Source of the DNA: Acinetobacter sp. CFCC 10889
GTDB lineage: Bacteria; Pseudomonadota; Gammaproteobacteria; Pseudomonadales; Moraxellaceae
Length of the DNA stretch: 46,944 nucleotides
Direction: 5' to 3'
NCBI RefSeq assembly: GCF_003268395.1
Contig: NZ_LQXQ01000239.1
Span: 1 to 46,944, forward strand
This document shows, piece by piece, positions 1 to 8,775 of this stretch (within the stretch, counting starts at the first letter, position 1; every line of letters starts with the position of its first letter). A program made the position numbers and the translations under genes. The notes beneath the pieces were generated by a model. The model saw only the letters and a list, made by a program, of their open reading frames with translations, was not told the origin of the DNA and made no database searches.

Positions 1-67
1 CAAACTGTTCAGCAAGTCTTTGAGCAACGTCAAGGGGAGATCGGTTTAAAGTCTGTGGTGCATTCAT
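1..67 (-). CDS. N-terminus of a probable DszC/SfnB-like acyl-CoA dehydrogenase-family monooxygenase (partial)
   Basis: Only the first 22 codons lie in the window; the gene runs off the left edge. The start is the ATG at 67-65, preceded by AAGGA seven bases upstream, which makes it a credible start. The N-terminal segment (PLDVAQRLAEQF) resembles the opening of DszC/SfnB-type flavin monooxygenases of the acyl-CoA dehydrogenase fold, which help release sulfur from organic compounds. With so few residues this is a tentative family call; any other protein with a similar N-terminal helix is possible. Confidence 0.35.
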   Translation of the reverse strand, partial: MNAPQTLNRSPLDVAQRLAEQF

Positions 68-369
68 GTGACTGTCCTTATTTTCAATATTTTTAGCTTA
101 GCAGATCATCCTGAACTGCTTTATCTGAATGCCTGCTGTACTTATGCACTATTTTGAAAATACTGAGCCACAAAAAAATACCGCCAGCTTGAAGCAAACG
201 GTATTTAAACTTCGATTTAATTTATTAAACTAAAAGTGATTCAAGAAATAGTATTCTCCCATAACTTAAAAATAATCAATTAGCTACTATCAAAATCATA
301 ATGTAAGTCCCTTCTTTATGGGATGAGGAGTGAAACTCCGCAAGAGAAAGGTGAAAACCAATTGTCAAA
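68..369. other. Intergenic region between the left-edge gene and acs; no gene seen
   Basis: No convincing reading frame. It holds the promoter side of the left-edge gene, a leftward terminator (172-206) and, next to the acs stop, a cluster of three short hairpins: TCCC/GGGA at 308-323, GGAG-TGAAA-CTCC at 327-339, and GGT-GAAA-ACC at 350-359. The last has a GNRA-type loop on the + strand. Their role is unknown. Confidence 0.5.
172..206 (-). terminator. Rho-independent terminator downstream of acs
   Basis: Read leftward, AAATACCG (206-199) pairs with CGGTATTT (183-176), and the stem is followed by a run of T. It lies about 160 bases past the acs stop, so acs would have a long structured 3' UTR. 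Confidence 0.6.
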
Positions 370-2313
370 TCAACTGTTCGCCTGCACTTCTTTAATCAAC
401 TGATCGACCACACTTGGATCTGCTAAAGTCGAAGTATCACCCAAACTGTCCAATTCATTGGCGGCAATTTTACGTAAAATACGACGCATGATTTTCCCTG
501 AACGAGTTTTCGGCAATGCAGGTGCCCAATAGATCGCGTCTGGAGTTGCAACAGGGCCCAGAACCTTACGTACCCAATTTACTAACTCTTTACGTAAATC
601 TTCTGTTTCAATAGCATCGGCTTGTAAAGTCACATAAGCTGCAACCCCCTGCCCTTTGATGTCATGTGGCATACCCACCACAGCAGCCTCAGCCACAAGT
701 TCATGTGCAACCAATGCGCTTTCAATTTCAGCCGTTCCTAAGCGATGCCCTGAAACATTCAGCACATCATCGACTCGCCCTGTGATCCAGTAGTAACCAT
801 CTTTGTCACGACGTGCACCATCACCTGTAAAGTAACTCCCTGGATAAGTCGCAAAATAAGCTTCGATAAAACGTGCTGGATCGCCCCAAATGGTTCGCAT
901 TTGTCCCGGCCAAGAATCCTTAATAATCAAATTCCCTTCAGCTTCACCTTCAAGTTCATTGCCATCTGCATCCACCAATGCAGGTTGCACACCAAAGAAT
1001 GGACGTGTTGCAGATCCCGGTTTTAATGCTGTTGCACCCGGCAAAGGAGAAATCAAAATACCGCCTGTTTCTGTTTGCCACCATGTATCTACAATCGGAC
1101 AGCGACTTTCACCAACAACGGTATAATACCAATTCCATGCTTCAGGATTGATTGGCTCACCCACCGAACCAAGTAGACGCAAACTACTACGATCACTTTC
1201 ACGGATATAAGCATCCCCTTCACGCATCATCGCGCGAATGGCAGTGGGTGCTGTATATAAAATGGTAACTTGATGTTTATCGACAATATGCCCTGTACGT
1301 GCCCATGTTGGATACTGTGGTACACCTTCTGAAATCAAAGTCGTTGTACCATTGGACAATGGCCCATAAAGCACATAAGAATGCCCTGTAATCCAACCAA
1401 CATCAGCTGTACACCAGAACACATCATCTTGTTTAATATCAAAAATTTCACGGAAAGTACAATTCACATAGGTTAGATAACCACCTGTGGTATGCAACAC
1501 ACCTTTCGGTTTTCCTGTTGACCCTGAGGTATATAAAATGAAAAGTGGATCTTCTGCATTCATCGGTTCAGGTGGGCAAACATCCGTAACAGTCATGATT
1601 TCCATGTGATACCACAAATCACGCCCTTCTTTCATTTCAATGGGTTCGCCAGTGCGATACACCGTTAGGACGGTTTCAACCGATTCAGTTCCTTTTATAT
1701 TCAAAGCAGCATTCACATTTTCTTTGATCGGAATTGGCTTACCACCACGTAAACCAGAGTCAGCTGTGATGACTAATTTTGCTTGACTATCTTCTATGCG
1801 ACTCGCCAAAGAATCAGGAGAAAAACCGCCAAATACAACACAATGCACTGCACCAATTCGGGTACATGCCAACATGGCAATCGTAGTTTCAGGTACCATG
1901 GGCATATATAGCACCACACGATCACCTTTTTTGACACCATGCTTTTTAAGGACATTGGCAAAGCGACAAACTTCATCATGTAAGGCAACAAATGAAATAA
2001 TTTTATGGCGTGAAGGATGGTCTCCTTCCCATATAATCGCAGGTTTATGTGGATGGACTTTTAAATGACGATCTAAACAGTTTGCACTGACATTCAATTG
2101 CCCATCTGCAAACCATTCAATTTTAAAATTATCCTTGTCATAACTGGTATTTTTTACTTGGGTGAAGGGTTTGATCCAATCGAGCTGTTGCGCAGCTTCT
2201 GCCCAAAACTGATCAGGATTTTCAACAGATTTTTGATAACGTTGAAAATATTGTTGCTCGTTGGTTCTTGCAGTTTTTACAAAATCTTCTGGTACTGGAT
2301 ATACTTCATTCAT
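370..2313 (-). CDS. acs: Acetyl-CoA synthetase (AMP-forming)
   Basis: The enzyme activates acetate to acetyl-CoA through acetyl-AMP in the cytoplasm, feeding the TCA and glyoxylate pathways. The 647-residue length is normal for Acs. Visible motifs are the adenylate-forming P-loop YTSGSTGKPKG near residue 265, WWQTETG near 412, and the C-terminal PKTRSGKIMRR, whose Lys607 corresponds to the lysine acetylated by Pat-type enzymes in other bacteria. The ATG start is supported by AAGGAAG six bases upstream. It appears to be a single-gene unit ending in the terminator at 172-206. Family identity is very secure. Confidence 0.97.
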   Translation of the reverse strand: MNEVYPVPEDFVKTARTNEQQYFQRYQKSVENPDQFWAEAAQQLDWIKPFTQVKNTSYDKDNFKIEWFADGQLNVSANCLDRHLKVHPHKPAIIWEGDHPSRHKIISFVALHDEVCRFANVLKKHGVKKGDRVVLYMPMVPETTIAMLACTRIGAVHCVVFGGFSPDSLASRIEDSQAKLVITADSGLRGGKPIPIKENVNAALNIKGTESVETVLTVYRTGEPIEMKEGRDLWYHMEIMTVTDVCPPEPMNAEDPLFILYTSGSTGKPKGVLHTTGGYLTYVNCTFREIFDIKQDDVFWCTADVGWITGHSYVLYGPLSNGTTTLISEGVPQYPTWARTGHIVDKHQVTILYTAPTAIRAMMREGDAYIRESDRSSLRLLGSVGEPINPEAWNWYYTVVGESRCPIVDTWWQTETGGILISPLPGATALKPGSATRPFFGVQPALVDADGNELEGEAEGNLIIKDSWPGQMRTIWGDPARFIEAYFATYPGSYFTGDGARRDKDGYYWITGRVDDVLNVSGHRLGTAEIESALVAHELVAEAAVVGMPHDIKGQGVAAYVTLQADAIETEDLRKELVNWVRKVLGPVATPDAIYWAPALPKTRSGKIMRRILRKIAANELDSLGDTSTLADPSVVDQLIKEVQANS

Positions 2314-2583
2314 ATTATACTTCCTTATTTTCTAATCATCTCGTCTCGAGATCTATGCCTACGTTCTTGATTTTATTCCTTGCATACGATCAGTATTACG
2401 ATAGCGCATTTTAGATCACAATTGTGCTTTGGTCGTAGACGAGGCGTTCACTTTAATGATCGAGTTTGTACAAATCATTTGCAAAAACATTCAAAAAAAT
2501 CAGCATTTTTGTCGTTTTTTGATCTTATAATTTAACAAACGCTTTAGCTGTATTTCTCAAGCCGTTACATTTTCTTACTGAAC

Positions 2584-3186
2584 ATGTTCAAAAAGTTAAT
2601 TTCTATGTCATCTCAAGATAGCGCGCCATTTTTTTCTCGACAAAATCATCCATCTACAGACCGAGCTTTTTCAGTAAAGGGCCGTTTTAACCGTCTCAGT
2701 TATATTGCTTGGTATGGCTTGCTGCATTTTATTTTTTTGGCAGCCGCAATCGCACTGAGTTTGACTTTAGGTATTTTTAACCTTAGCAATGCCTCATTTC
2801 ATCAGCATGATTTAGCTACTTTTGGCAGTTTGGGTAGCATTGGCTATAGTGTACTTTTGGTACTGTATATCTATTTTAATTTTGTCATCATTATTCGCAG
2901 ACTACATGACCGTAATCGCTCAGGATGGTTGTGTTTACTGTTATTTGTACCTGTAGTGAATTTCTTTTTCGCCTTATATTTACTGTTTGCCAAAGGTGAC
3001 GCAACATATAACTCATATGGACACCCTCGCCCTGCCACAGTGATCGAAAAAATCATTGCATGGACACTGATCATACTGACCACTTTAAGCATTCTCGCAA
3101 CGGCTAGTGCGATATCGTATTTTGTAGGAACAGGTGATCTAGAAAATCCACGTGAAATAATTCAGCACAGTACTGAATATTTCTAA
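2584..3186 (+). CDS. DUF805 family inner-membrane protein
   Basis: A 200-residue integral membrane protein. After a polar N-terminus comes the DUF805 signature GRFNRLSYIAW (about residues 33-43), then hydrophobic segments near 45-65, 78-102 and 115-135. RRLHDRNRSGW lies between the second and third, and a final helix runs near 155-175. The family (E. coli YhaH/YhaI relatives) has no established biochemical role. The start is uncertain: an in-frame ATG at 2605 is an alternative and neither has a clear ribosome binding site. It is divergent from acs and is followed by the MscS-type channel gene on the same strand. Confidence 0.85.
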   Translation: MFKKLISMSSQDSAPFFSRQNHPSTDRAFSVKGRFNRLSYIAWYGLLHFIFLAAAIALSLTLGIFNLSNASFHQHDLATFGSLGSIGYSVLLVLYIYFNFVIIIRRLHDRNRSGWLCLLLFVPVVNFFFALYLLFAKGDATYNSYGHPRPATVIEKIIAWTLIILTTLSILATASAISYFVGTGDLENPREIIQHSTEYF

Positions 3187-3274
3187 CAAGACAATACAGT
3201 GATTCAACTGATTGTCAAAACTCACCTTGCTATTGTTGATCATGTCAAAGCAAGGCTGAGTCATTCAACTTTTA

Positions 3275-4258
3275 TTGGACTTTAAAGTGGCTGAAGAAAC
3301 AACCAAACTCAGTGATGTCGCCCAAGACACCACACAATTGCTACATACTGCAGGTGAAAAAACAGCAGAAACTGTGATTAAGCACACAGCAAAATACAAT
3401 GATGCCTATACCACCATTGATAAAATTATGGATGGTTTTTGGGAACGTGTGCCTTATTTCTGTATTGCACTTATCGTATTAATGATTTTTTGGCTGCTGT
3501 CAAAAGTCTTTAAGTTTTTTGTACGTAAAACCCTTGAAAACCGTTCATATACCCGCCAAAACTTGGTTTTAGTACTAAATCGTGTTGGAAGTACGATTAT
3601 CATTTTCTTTGGTTTTCTCATTGCCATGGTCATCGCCATTCCTGGTTTTACCCCAGGTCAATTGATGAGTGCTTTGGGAATTGGTTCGGTGGCAATTGGC
3701 TTTGCTTTCAAAGACATTTTCCAAAATATGTTGTCAGGGATTTTGATTTTACTCAGTGAGCCTTTCAAAATTGGGGACACCATTGTGGTCAATAATATGG
3801 AAGGAACTGTTGAAGATATTCAAATCCGTGCGACATTCTTACAATCACCTGATGGTCGCCGCATTGTCATTCCTAATGCAACGGTATATACCAGTGCAGT
3901 AACAGTCAATACAGCTTATCCACGCCGCCGTTGTGAGTTTGTCGTGGGGATTGGCTATGAAGACAATGTACAAGAAGCCAAAAACATTATCATGAAAATT
4001 TTAGATCATGATCAGACCATTCTCAGTCAACCTACATTTAGTGTGAATGTCGCAGCTTTGGCGGATTTCTCAGTGAATTTAAAAGTACAATGGTGGGTGG
4101 ATACCTCTGAAACCACAACTTCGGCATCGATTAGTGAAGTACAAGAACGAGTGATTCAATCATTTGCAGACAATAACATTTCGATTCCTTATCCAGTGCA
4201 AGAAGTCAAAGTCTATCGTGGTGAAAACCTAGAGGAAGAATCAGCACGTGCTAAATAA
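3275..4258 (+). CDS. Small-conductance mechanosensitive channel, MscS family
   Basis: A homo-oligomeric inner-membrane channel that opens on hypo-osmotic shock to release solutes. The 327 residues hold an N-terminal polar extension, hydrophobic helices near 60-80 and 105-130, and a Gly/Ala-rich pore helix (SALGIGSVAIGFAFKDIFQN, about 138-157). The MscS beta domain follows (GDTIVVNNMEGTVEDIQIRAT), with a C-terminal alpha/beta domain. The start is a TTG at 3275: an in-frame stop sits at 3257 and no ATG is available before the first helix, so this is a best guess. The 3' end overlaps the convergent rsmE by 18 bases. Confidence 0.9.
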   Translation: MDFKVAEETTKLSDVAQDTTQLLHTAGEKTAETVIKHTAKYNDAYTTIDKIMDGFWERVPYFCIALIVLMIFWLLSKVFKFFVRKTLENRSYTRQNLVLVLNRVGSTIIIFFGFLIAMVIAIPGFTPGQLMSALGIGSVAIGFAFKDIFQNMLSGILILLSEPFKIGDTIVVNNMEGTVEDIQIRATFLQSPDGRRIVIPNATVYTSAVTVNTAYPRRRCEFVVGIGYEDNVQEAKNIIMKILDHDQTILSQPTFSVNVAALADFSVNLKVQWWVDTSETTTSASISEVQERVIQSFADNNISIPYPVQEVKVYRGENLEEESARAK

Positions 4259-4954
4259 GCATCCTAAAACATAAGGAATGACGGTTTCAGTACGAATAAT
4301 ACGGTTGCCTAAGCTTACAGCTTGGCAGCCATTTTTAACAAGTAAATCAATCTCATAAGGAATAAAACCACCTTCAGGACCAATGACAACTGTGCATGCA
4401 TGATTGATTGCAAAAGGCATTTTTTGTTCCACATACGGATGTGCCACAAAAGCAGGTTTTTCCCGACTAATCAATGTTGGTAAAATATCTTCGACAAACG
4501 GTTTAAAACGTTTATGTAGCTCAATTTGTGGTGCTACAGTATCACCTGCTTGCTCCAATCCAAGTGTTATAAAATGATCAAGCTGTTGCAAAAAAGGCGT
4601 TTGCCAATAACTTTTATCCACCCGATAACTATGTAAAAGAATAATTTTTTCTACGCCCAAAGTCACCGCATCCATAATTAAACGGCGCAAAACTTTCGGT
4701 CTAGGCATTGCTACAATCAAAGTCACTGGTAATTTTTCAGGGACAGATTCTTCTTTAAGCGATTTGATCTGAATCAAGTCTTCTGAAATATCAACAATTT
4801 CAGTTAAATAACGCTTTCCTCCACGAATACCAACTTTTAAAGTATCGCCAACCTGCACACCAACATGGCGATGTAAATGTTCAAGTTGTCGTTTAGAACT
4901 AATTGTCCACGTTTCAGATTGAGTTTGTCGTGGATCTAATAACACGATATTCAT
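4241..4954 (-). CDS. rsmE: 16S rRNA (uracil-1498-N3)-methyltransferase RsmE
   Basis: An SPOUT-class methyltransferase that uses S-adenosylmethionine to methylate U1498 of 16S rRNA in the 30S subunit. At 237 residues it is family-sized. The knotted SAM-binding region is visible as VVIGPEGGF (about 195-203) and LGNRIIRTETV near the C-terminus. Its ATG overlaps the stop of the restored waaA frame (ATGA, 4954-4951), which points to translational coupling with waaA. The last codons overlap the end of the convergent mscS-type gene. Confidence 0.92.
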   Translation of the reverse strand: MNIVLLDPRQTQSETWTISSKRQLEHLHRHVGVQVGDTLKVGIRGGKRYLTEIVDISEDLIQIKSLKEESVPEKLPVTLIVAMPRPKVLRRLIMDAVTLGVEKIILLHSYRVDKSYWQTPFLQQLDHFITLGLEQAGDTVAPQIELHKRFKPFVEDILPTLISREKPAFVAHPYVEQKMPFAINHACTVVIGPEGGFIPYEIDLLVKNGCQAVSLGNRIIRTETVIPYVLGCLFSTC

Positions 4955-5030
4955 AAATATGTATCAATCACTGCAATATGTTTTTGCAAAGAACCTTTAT
5001 TTTGCGCTAACACACGATCTGCATGTTGAC

Positions 5031-6230
5031 TCAGTGCTGTGCAAAACCAACATCATCAATACAACGCAGCAACAGCACCACAACCTCATCTACAGATTGC
5101 CCAACTTTGACCGCATCTGCCTGTAAAAACTCATCAACAATAGCTTGAAAATTAAAATAATTTTGACCAATGACGGTCGGTACATGTAATGCCATCGGCT
5201 CTAAAATATTATGTCCACCACCCGGTTCATTTAAAGAACCACCAACAAAACACGCTTGGCTTAAGGCATACCACAGCCATAACTCGCCCATACTGTCTGC
5301 TAGATAAACTTGCGTATTCTCTTGAATATTCTCATTTAAACTGCGGCGCTGTGTATTTAAATTCAAACTTTGCGCAAGCTGAAAAACCTCATCAAAACGT
5401 TCAGGATGACGAGGTACAACGACACATAACAATTCAGGTCGTTGCTGCAAATACGGCTTTAAAGCCGTCAGTAATTTTTGCTCTTCAGGAAAATGTGTAC
5501 TGGCAAGGATAATAATTTTACGTGTATTTAAATGCCAATCCTGTTGTAACTGTTGTGCTTGCTCAATAAATATTTGTGGTGCTGAAATATCAAATTTAAT
5601 ACTACCCACCACATTAGCAACATGTTCAACTAAGCCCAATGCGATAAAACGCTGTGCAGTTGCCGCATCTTGTGCCAAAAGACGATCTAATTTTTGCAAC
5701 ATTGGACGGGTTAAACTCGGTACTTTGCCATAACCTTTGGCAGATTTTTCAGATAAACGAGCATTAACCAATAGACATGGCACAGCACATTGTTTGGCTT
5801 GATCAATCAAATTTGGCCAAAGTTCTGTTTCCACTAAAATCAAAAGTTTAGGTTGATATTTACGATAAAAATCTGCAATTAAATCTTTCAAATCAGCAGG
5901 TAAATATACCGCTTGGAAACGTGACTCAAAAGGTGCTTTGAGAAATAATGACTTGGCACGTGCTTGACCTGTTTTGGTGGTATTGGTCACCAAAACTGCA
6001 TGCCCCTGTTTCAGATAATGTTCAATGAGCGGTTGCGCAGCATTGGTTTCACCAACAGAAACACAATGAAACCAAATTGTTTGCGTATTTTTAACAGGCT
6101 GAAATGGACCAAAACGCTCAAGATATTCCTGTTGGTATGCTGGCAAATCTGTTGCACGTTTTTTGATGCGCCATTGATATAAAGGTTTGACGATCGCAAG
6201 TGCTGCGTTATACCAAAAAGGAGTAGCCAA
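5031..6230 (-). CDS. waaA: 3-deoxy-D-manno-octulosonic acid (Kdo) transferase WaaA, C-terminus frameshifted
   Basis: WaaA transfers Kdo from CMP-Kdo to lipid A at the inner membrane, building the lipooligosaccharide inner core. Seen here: an N-terminal membrane-anchoring helix (MATPFWYNAALAIVKPLY), ERFG, the first GT-B domain with WFHCVSVGETNAAQPLI, and the second with VGSIKFD, ASTHFPEEQ, VVPRHPERF and GGSLNEPGGHN-like residues near 340. The frame stops at 399 residues. In the -1 frame 28 further codons continue to 4951 and end in a stop that overlaps the rsmE start. Restoring one base near 5036 gives 426 residues, close to the family norm. The disruption may be a sequencing error. Confidence 0.92.
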   Translation of the reverse strand: MATPFWYNAALAIVKPLYQWRIKKRATDLPAYQQEYLERFGPFQPVKNTQTIWFHCVSVGETNAAQPLIEHYLKQGHAVLVTNTTKTGQARAKSLFLKAPFESRFQAVYLPADLKDLIADFYRKYQPKLLILVETELWPNLIDQAKQCAVPCLLVNARLSEKSAKGYGKVPSLTRPMLQKLDRLLAQDAATAQRFIALGLVEHVANVVGSIKFDISAPQIFIEQAQQLQQDWHLNTRKIIILASTHFPEEQKLLTALKPYLQQRPELLCVVVPRHPERFDEVFQLAQSLNLNTQRRSLNENIQENTQVYLADSMGELWLWYALSQACFVGGSLNEPGGGHNILEPMALHVPTVIGQNYFNFQAIVDEFLQADAVKVGQSVDEVVVLLLRCIDDVGFAQH

Positions 6231-6322
6231 GCAAAAATTCTCATATCAGGATCAATCGGCAAATATAACAGAGCATACCGAGCTTGTTAATCAACAATCG
6301 TGTAGAAAATTTGCAGCTTGGT

Positions 6323-6838
6323 TTATTGACCCACTTCATGTAAGGCGTCCTTCATCCACATCTGCACCGCAGTCACATTTAAAATCGTGTTCATATAATG
6401 TTGACTACTATCACTCACAGGCAATCCATAACTTTTAAAACGCATCACTACAGGCGCATAAAATGCATCTACAATGGTAAATTCATCACCAGATAAAAAA
6501 CCGTGTGGGTTTTCACGCTTCGCCCAAATATCTTCAATGCGTTTTACATCCACTTGTAACTCAGCACTTTCACGAAAAATTTGTTGCCCTAAGTCCGTCA
6601 AGTCTTGGGTAATATTCATTGGGTATAAGCTGCGTAAAGTCATAAAACCACTATGCATTTCCGCACAAATCGCACGTGCATAGGCACGAGTTTTTACATC
6701 TTTCGCCCATAAATGTCGTTCAGGAAAAAGTTCTGCTAAATATTCACAAATCGCCAAAGAATCCCAAACAATCAAATCCTGATGTTTTAACACAGGGACT
6801 TTGCCCACAGGTGTAATTTTCGCTAAGGTTTGTTTTTG
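6323..6838 (-). pseudogene. Glutathione S-transferase family protein, 5'-truncated
   Basis: The readable frame begins within the thioredoxin-like domain at a sequence typical of GSTs (GKVPVLKHQDLIVWDSLAICEYLAELFPE) and then contains the whole helical C-terminal domain, about 161 residues from a GTG at 6808. Homologous-looking residues continue ten codons upstream to an in-frame TAA at 6841-6839. The first 40-50 residues of a normal GST, which carry the catalytic glutathione-contact residue, are absent. The break lies next to the terminator of the neighbouring gene (6856-6881), so promoter and start were lost by deletion. The fragment is unlikely to make an active enzyme. Confidence 0.75.
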
Positions 6839-6855
6839 ATATTTTTAGACAAATA

Positions 6856-6881
6856 AAAAAAGAGCAACATCATGTTGCTCT
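6856..6881 (-). terminator. Rho-independent terminator of the outer-membrane barrel gene
   Basis: AGAGCAAC (6861-6868) pairs with GTTGCTCT (6874-6881) around an ATCAT loop. Read leftward it is followed by seven T residues. It sits 28 bases past the stop of the gene at 6909. Confidence 0.85.
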
Positions 6882-6908
6882 CTTCAAATTCATATTACAA
6901 GACAGTAT

Positions 6909-7676
6909 TTAGAACAAAAATGAAACACCAAATCCTGCATTATAACTACGATCTTGACCGTCTAAATCAACCCCAATGCTACCATCAAGTTGAGTACGAT
7001 CATTTAATGCATAGATCAAACCTGAAGCCAAACCATATTGGTAATCTTCACTTTCACCTTTACGGTAAATAAACTCAGAAAAACCTGATAAATTTCCAGC
7101 AATTTTATAACCTACAGTCGGAATCGCAGTCACTGACCAGTCACCATCTTGCACTGCATAATTCATGGTAATGCCTGTATTGACCAAGTCATTGTATTTA
7201 TAATCAAGTGAAGTACCTAGACTATAGATATCATCTTCATTGCTAAAACCTTCGTTGCCTGTAGCAATCACAGCTTGCGCCAACACAGCCAATGAGAGTT
7301 TTTCATCGTCTAAATCAATTGCTTTCTTTAAGCCAATGCTGACATCACCTAAACCATTATCATCAACTTTGTCGCCTTTATACTTGGTTTGTGTCCATGC
7401 AGGTCCTGCCCAGCCCAATTGTAACTCTAAACCTGATGCCAAACCTGTACGCAATAACATATCGCCATTTAAAGTCACAGTTTTTGCCTTTGCACCATCT
7501 ACAGTTGTTTCTGTATAAGTTGCACTCGGTAAACCTTGCTCCCAAGCCACTTGACCGACAGGTGTAATTCCCGTACCAAACCCTGCACCAGGGCGATCAA
7601 ATGAAAATTCTGCTGCAAAGCTGCTCATACTTGCACTTGCTGCAAGCAGAACGATGATTTTGTTAGATATTGTCAT
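6909..7676 (-). CDS. Outer-membrane beta-barrel protein, MetA-type phenol degradation/transporter family
   Basis: A 255-residue exported protein. An N-terminal signal peptide (MTISNKIIVLLAASASMSSFAA) ends in an A-A site before EFSFDRPGAGFG. The rest alternates polar and hydrophobic residues with Gly/Asp-rich turns, as in a 10-12-strand barrel, and ends in an aromatic residue (SFLF) typical of BAM substrates. The FDRPG-x-G start and GLGDVSIGLK segment resemble the MetA-pathway (Phenol_MetA_deg) family, whose members are found at hydrocarbon-degradation loci, but the substrate is unknown. It has its own terminator at 6856-6881. Confidence 0.7.
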   Translation of the reverse strand: MTISNKIIVLLAASASMSSFAAEFSFDRPGAGFGTGITPVGQVAWEQGLPSATYTETTVDGAKAKTVTLNGDMLLRTGLASGLELQLGWAGPAWTQTKYKGDKVDDNGLGDVSIGLKKAIDLDDEKLSLAVLAQAVIATGNEGFSNEDDIYSLGTSLDYKYNDLVNTGITMNYAVQDGDWSVTAIPTVGYKIAGNLSGFSEFIYRKGESEDYQYGLASGLIYALNDRTQLDGSIGVDLDGQDRSYNAGFGVSFLF

Positions 7677-7688
7677 ACTATTACTCTG

Positions 7689-8230
7689 TTAAGCTAATTC
7701 TTTAGACATTTTAGCGCCATGACTACGCAATAACTCTAAAGTTTCTTTCTCCTCAGGTAAAGCCTGTGACCAATCTATTTCATCAAAATCTTGATCAAAA
7801 AATAAATCGCAGATCGAAGTAAGAATGGTTTTCCCTTCTTCATCTTTGCTATTTGGCTCAACTTTGTGTTCTAACAACGTTTTACCGCAGGCACACATGC
7901 AGCACTTGCAGCATCCCACAATGGACCATAGCATTCCTCTGCATCCCATAAATGGAAATTTGCATTGGCTTGAAGTAATTGTTCCAAGATGTCTAAATGT
8001 ACCTGTAACTGTGCTTGCTTCTGCTCTGCACTCAATGGCTGCCCTGCTTCATACGCTTCGCAAACTACTTCCCACCATTGGAATAAACCATCTGACCATA
8101 CAGATACCGCAGGTCCTTTATCTAGGTCGATAAAATTAGGGTCTAAACCCTCAGCCAATAGACGCTTTACTTGTTCCAAATCTAATGCTTCTATAGCCTG
8201 TAAGAAATTTTGTTGTGGCGCAGTCAGCAT
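7689..8230 (-). pseudogene. Ankyrin-repeat-like cytoplasmic protein, frameshifted
   Basis: The first 117 codons (starting MLTAPQQNFLQAIEALDLEQVKRLL) and the last 63 codons (from TLLEHKVEPNSKDEEGK to the stop) are in different frames. They read as one ankyrin-like protein: helix pairs with A-I-E-A-L-x-x-V-K-x-L-L, L-E-Q-L-L-Q-A-N-A-N and L-E-L-L-R-S-H-G-A patterns. Adding one A to the four-A run at 7880-7883 (+ strand TTTT) joins them into a 180-residue protein. As written, the first frame ends in a TAG at 7871-7873. Function is unknown; such repeats bind partner proteins. It is uncertain whether the defect is real. Confidence 0.65.
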
Positions 8231-8379
8231 GTGCTTATCTCATTTTGAGGTTTATATAAGGCATATTATGCCGAAAAATAAAAAAGATAGTTCAAGTAAT
8301 TTTAGCTCCCTGATTTTGAAAAAAATTATGTCATTTTTTGTTGTTTTCTGACCAAAAGTTTTAAACCATCCATAAAAAA

Positions 8380-8395
8380 AGCCCCTTTCGGGGCT
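8380..8395 (-). terminator. Rho-independent terminator of hpf
   Basis: GCCCC (8381-8385) and GGGGC (8390-8394) close a TTTC/GAAA loop. Read leftward the stem is followed by seven T residues. It lies immediately past the hpf stop. Confidence 0.9.
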
Positions 8396-8400
8396 TCTTA

Positions 8401-8766
8401 TTAAGCTTCATCAGCTTCTACATCTGCATCACTAAATTCTAACTTTCCACCACGTGGATTTTCTTTTTTCTCTAAAACATGTTCAATACTACGTTTAACA
8501 CGATCAATTGCACCATGTAATGCGAGATCAATATTTTTTGCCTTATGTGTGACTACAACAGGTTTTAAACCCGCTGCTTTGGCTTCAATCATGCAACGGA
8601 TATCGTCATCGCCGCCTTTGTCCCCATTTTCATCACTGATATGAACCGAAAATTGCGTAATACGCTCACTATGACGTTGAAATTCTTGATTTAACTCGTC
8701 ACGCACATAGGTAATTAAACGATCACTATTTTGAATATTTTTATCTGTACGAATTTCAATGTTCAT
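8401..8766 (-). CDS. Ribosome hibernation/HPF-RaiA family protein
   Basis: A small cytoplasmic protein of the HPF/YfiA family that binds the 30S A/P site region and stabilises inactive ribosomes. The domain shows MNIEIRTDKNIQNSDRLITYVRDEL, the strand FSVHISDENG, and RCMIEAKAAGLKPVVVTHKAKNIDLALHGAIDRVKRSIEH. It ends in an acidic tail (EFSDADVEADEA) and has no long C-terminal dimerisation domain. An upstream in-frame TTG at 8775 exists, but the ATG at 8766 has an AGAGG nine bases upstream and is preferred, giving 121 residues. It is monocistronic with a strong terminator. Confidence 0.85.
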   Translation of the reverse strand: MNIEIRTDKNIQNSDRLITYVRDELNQEFQRHSERITQFSVHISDENGDKGGDDDIRCMIEAKAAGLKPVVVTHKAKNIDLALHGAIDRVKRSIEHVLEKKENPRGGKLEFSDADVEADEA

Positions 8767-8775
8767 AAATATCAA

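Noticed and set aside
2416..2428. CACAATTGTG near the acs promoter as a CRP site
   Set aside because: The half-sites are in the wrong orientation (CACA first) and there is no six-base spacer.
5031..5045. Programmed -1 ribosomal frameshifting in waaA
   Set aside because: No X-XXY-YYZ slippery heptamer is in frame before the break, and no downstream pseudoknot is obvious. A missing base explains it more simply.
5189..5512. Long open frames antisense to waaA, parE, acs and others
   Set aside because: They lie wholly within well-identified genes on the other strand, have low-complexity or implausible composition and no ribosome binding sites.
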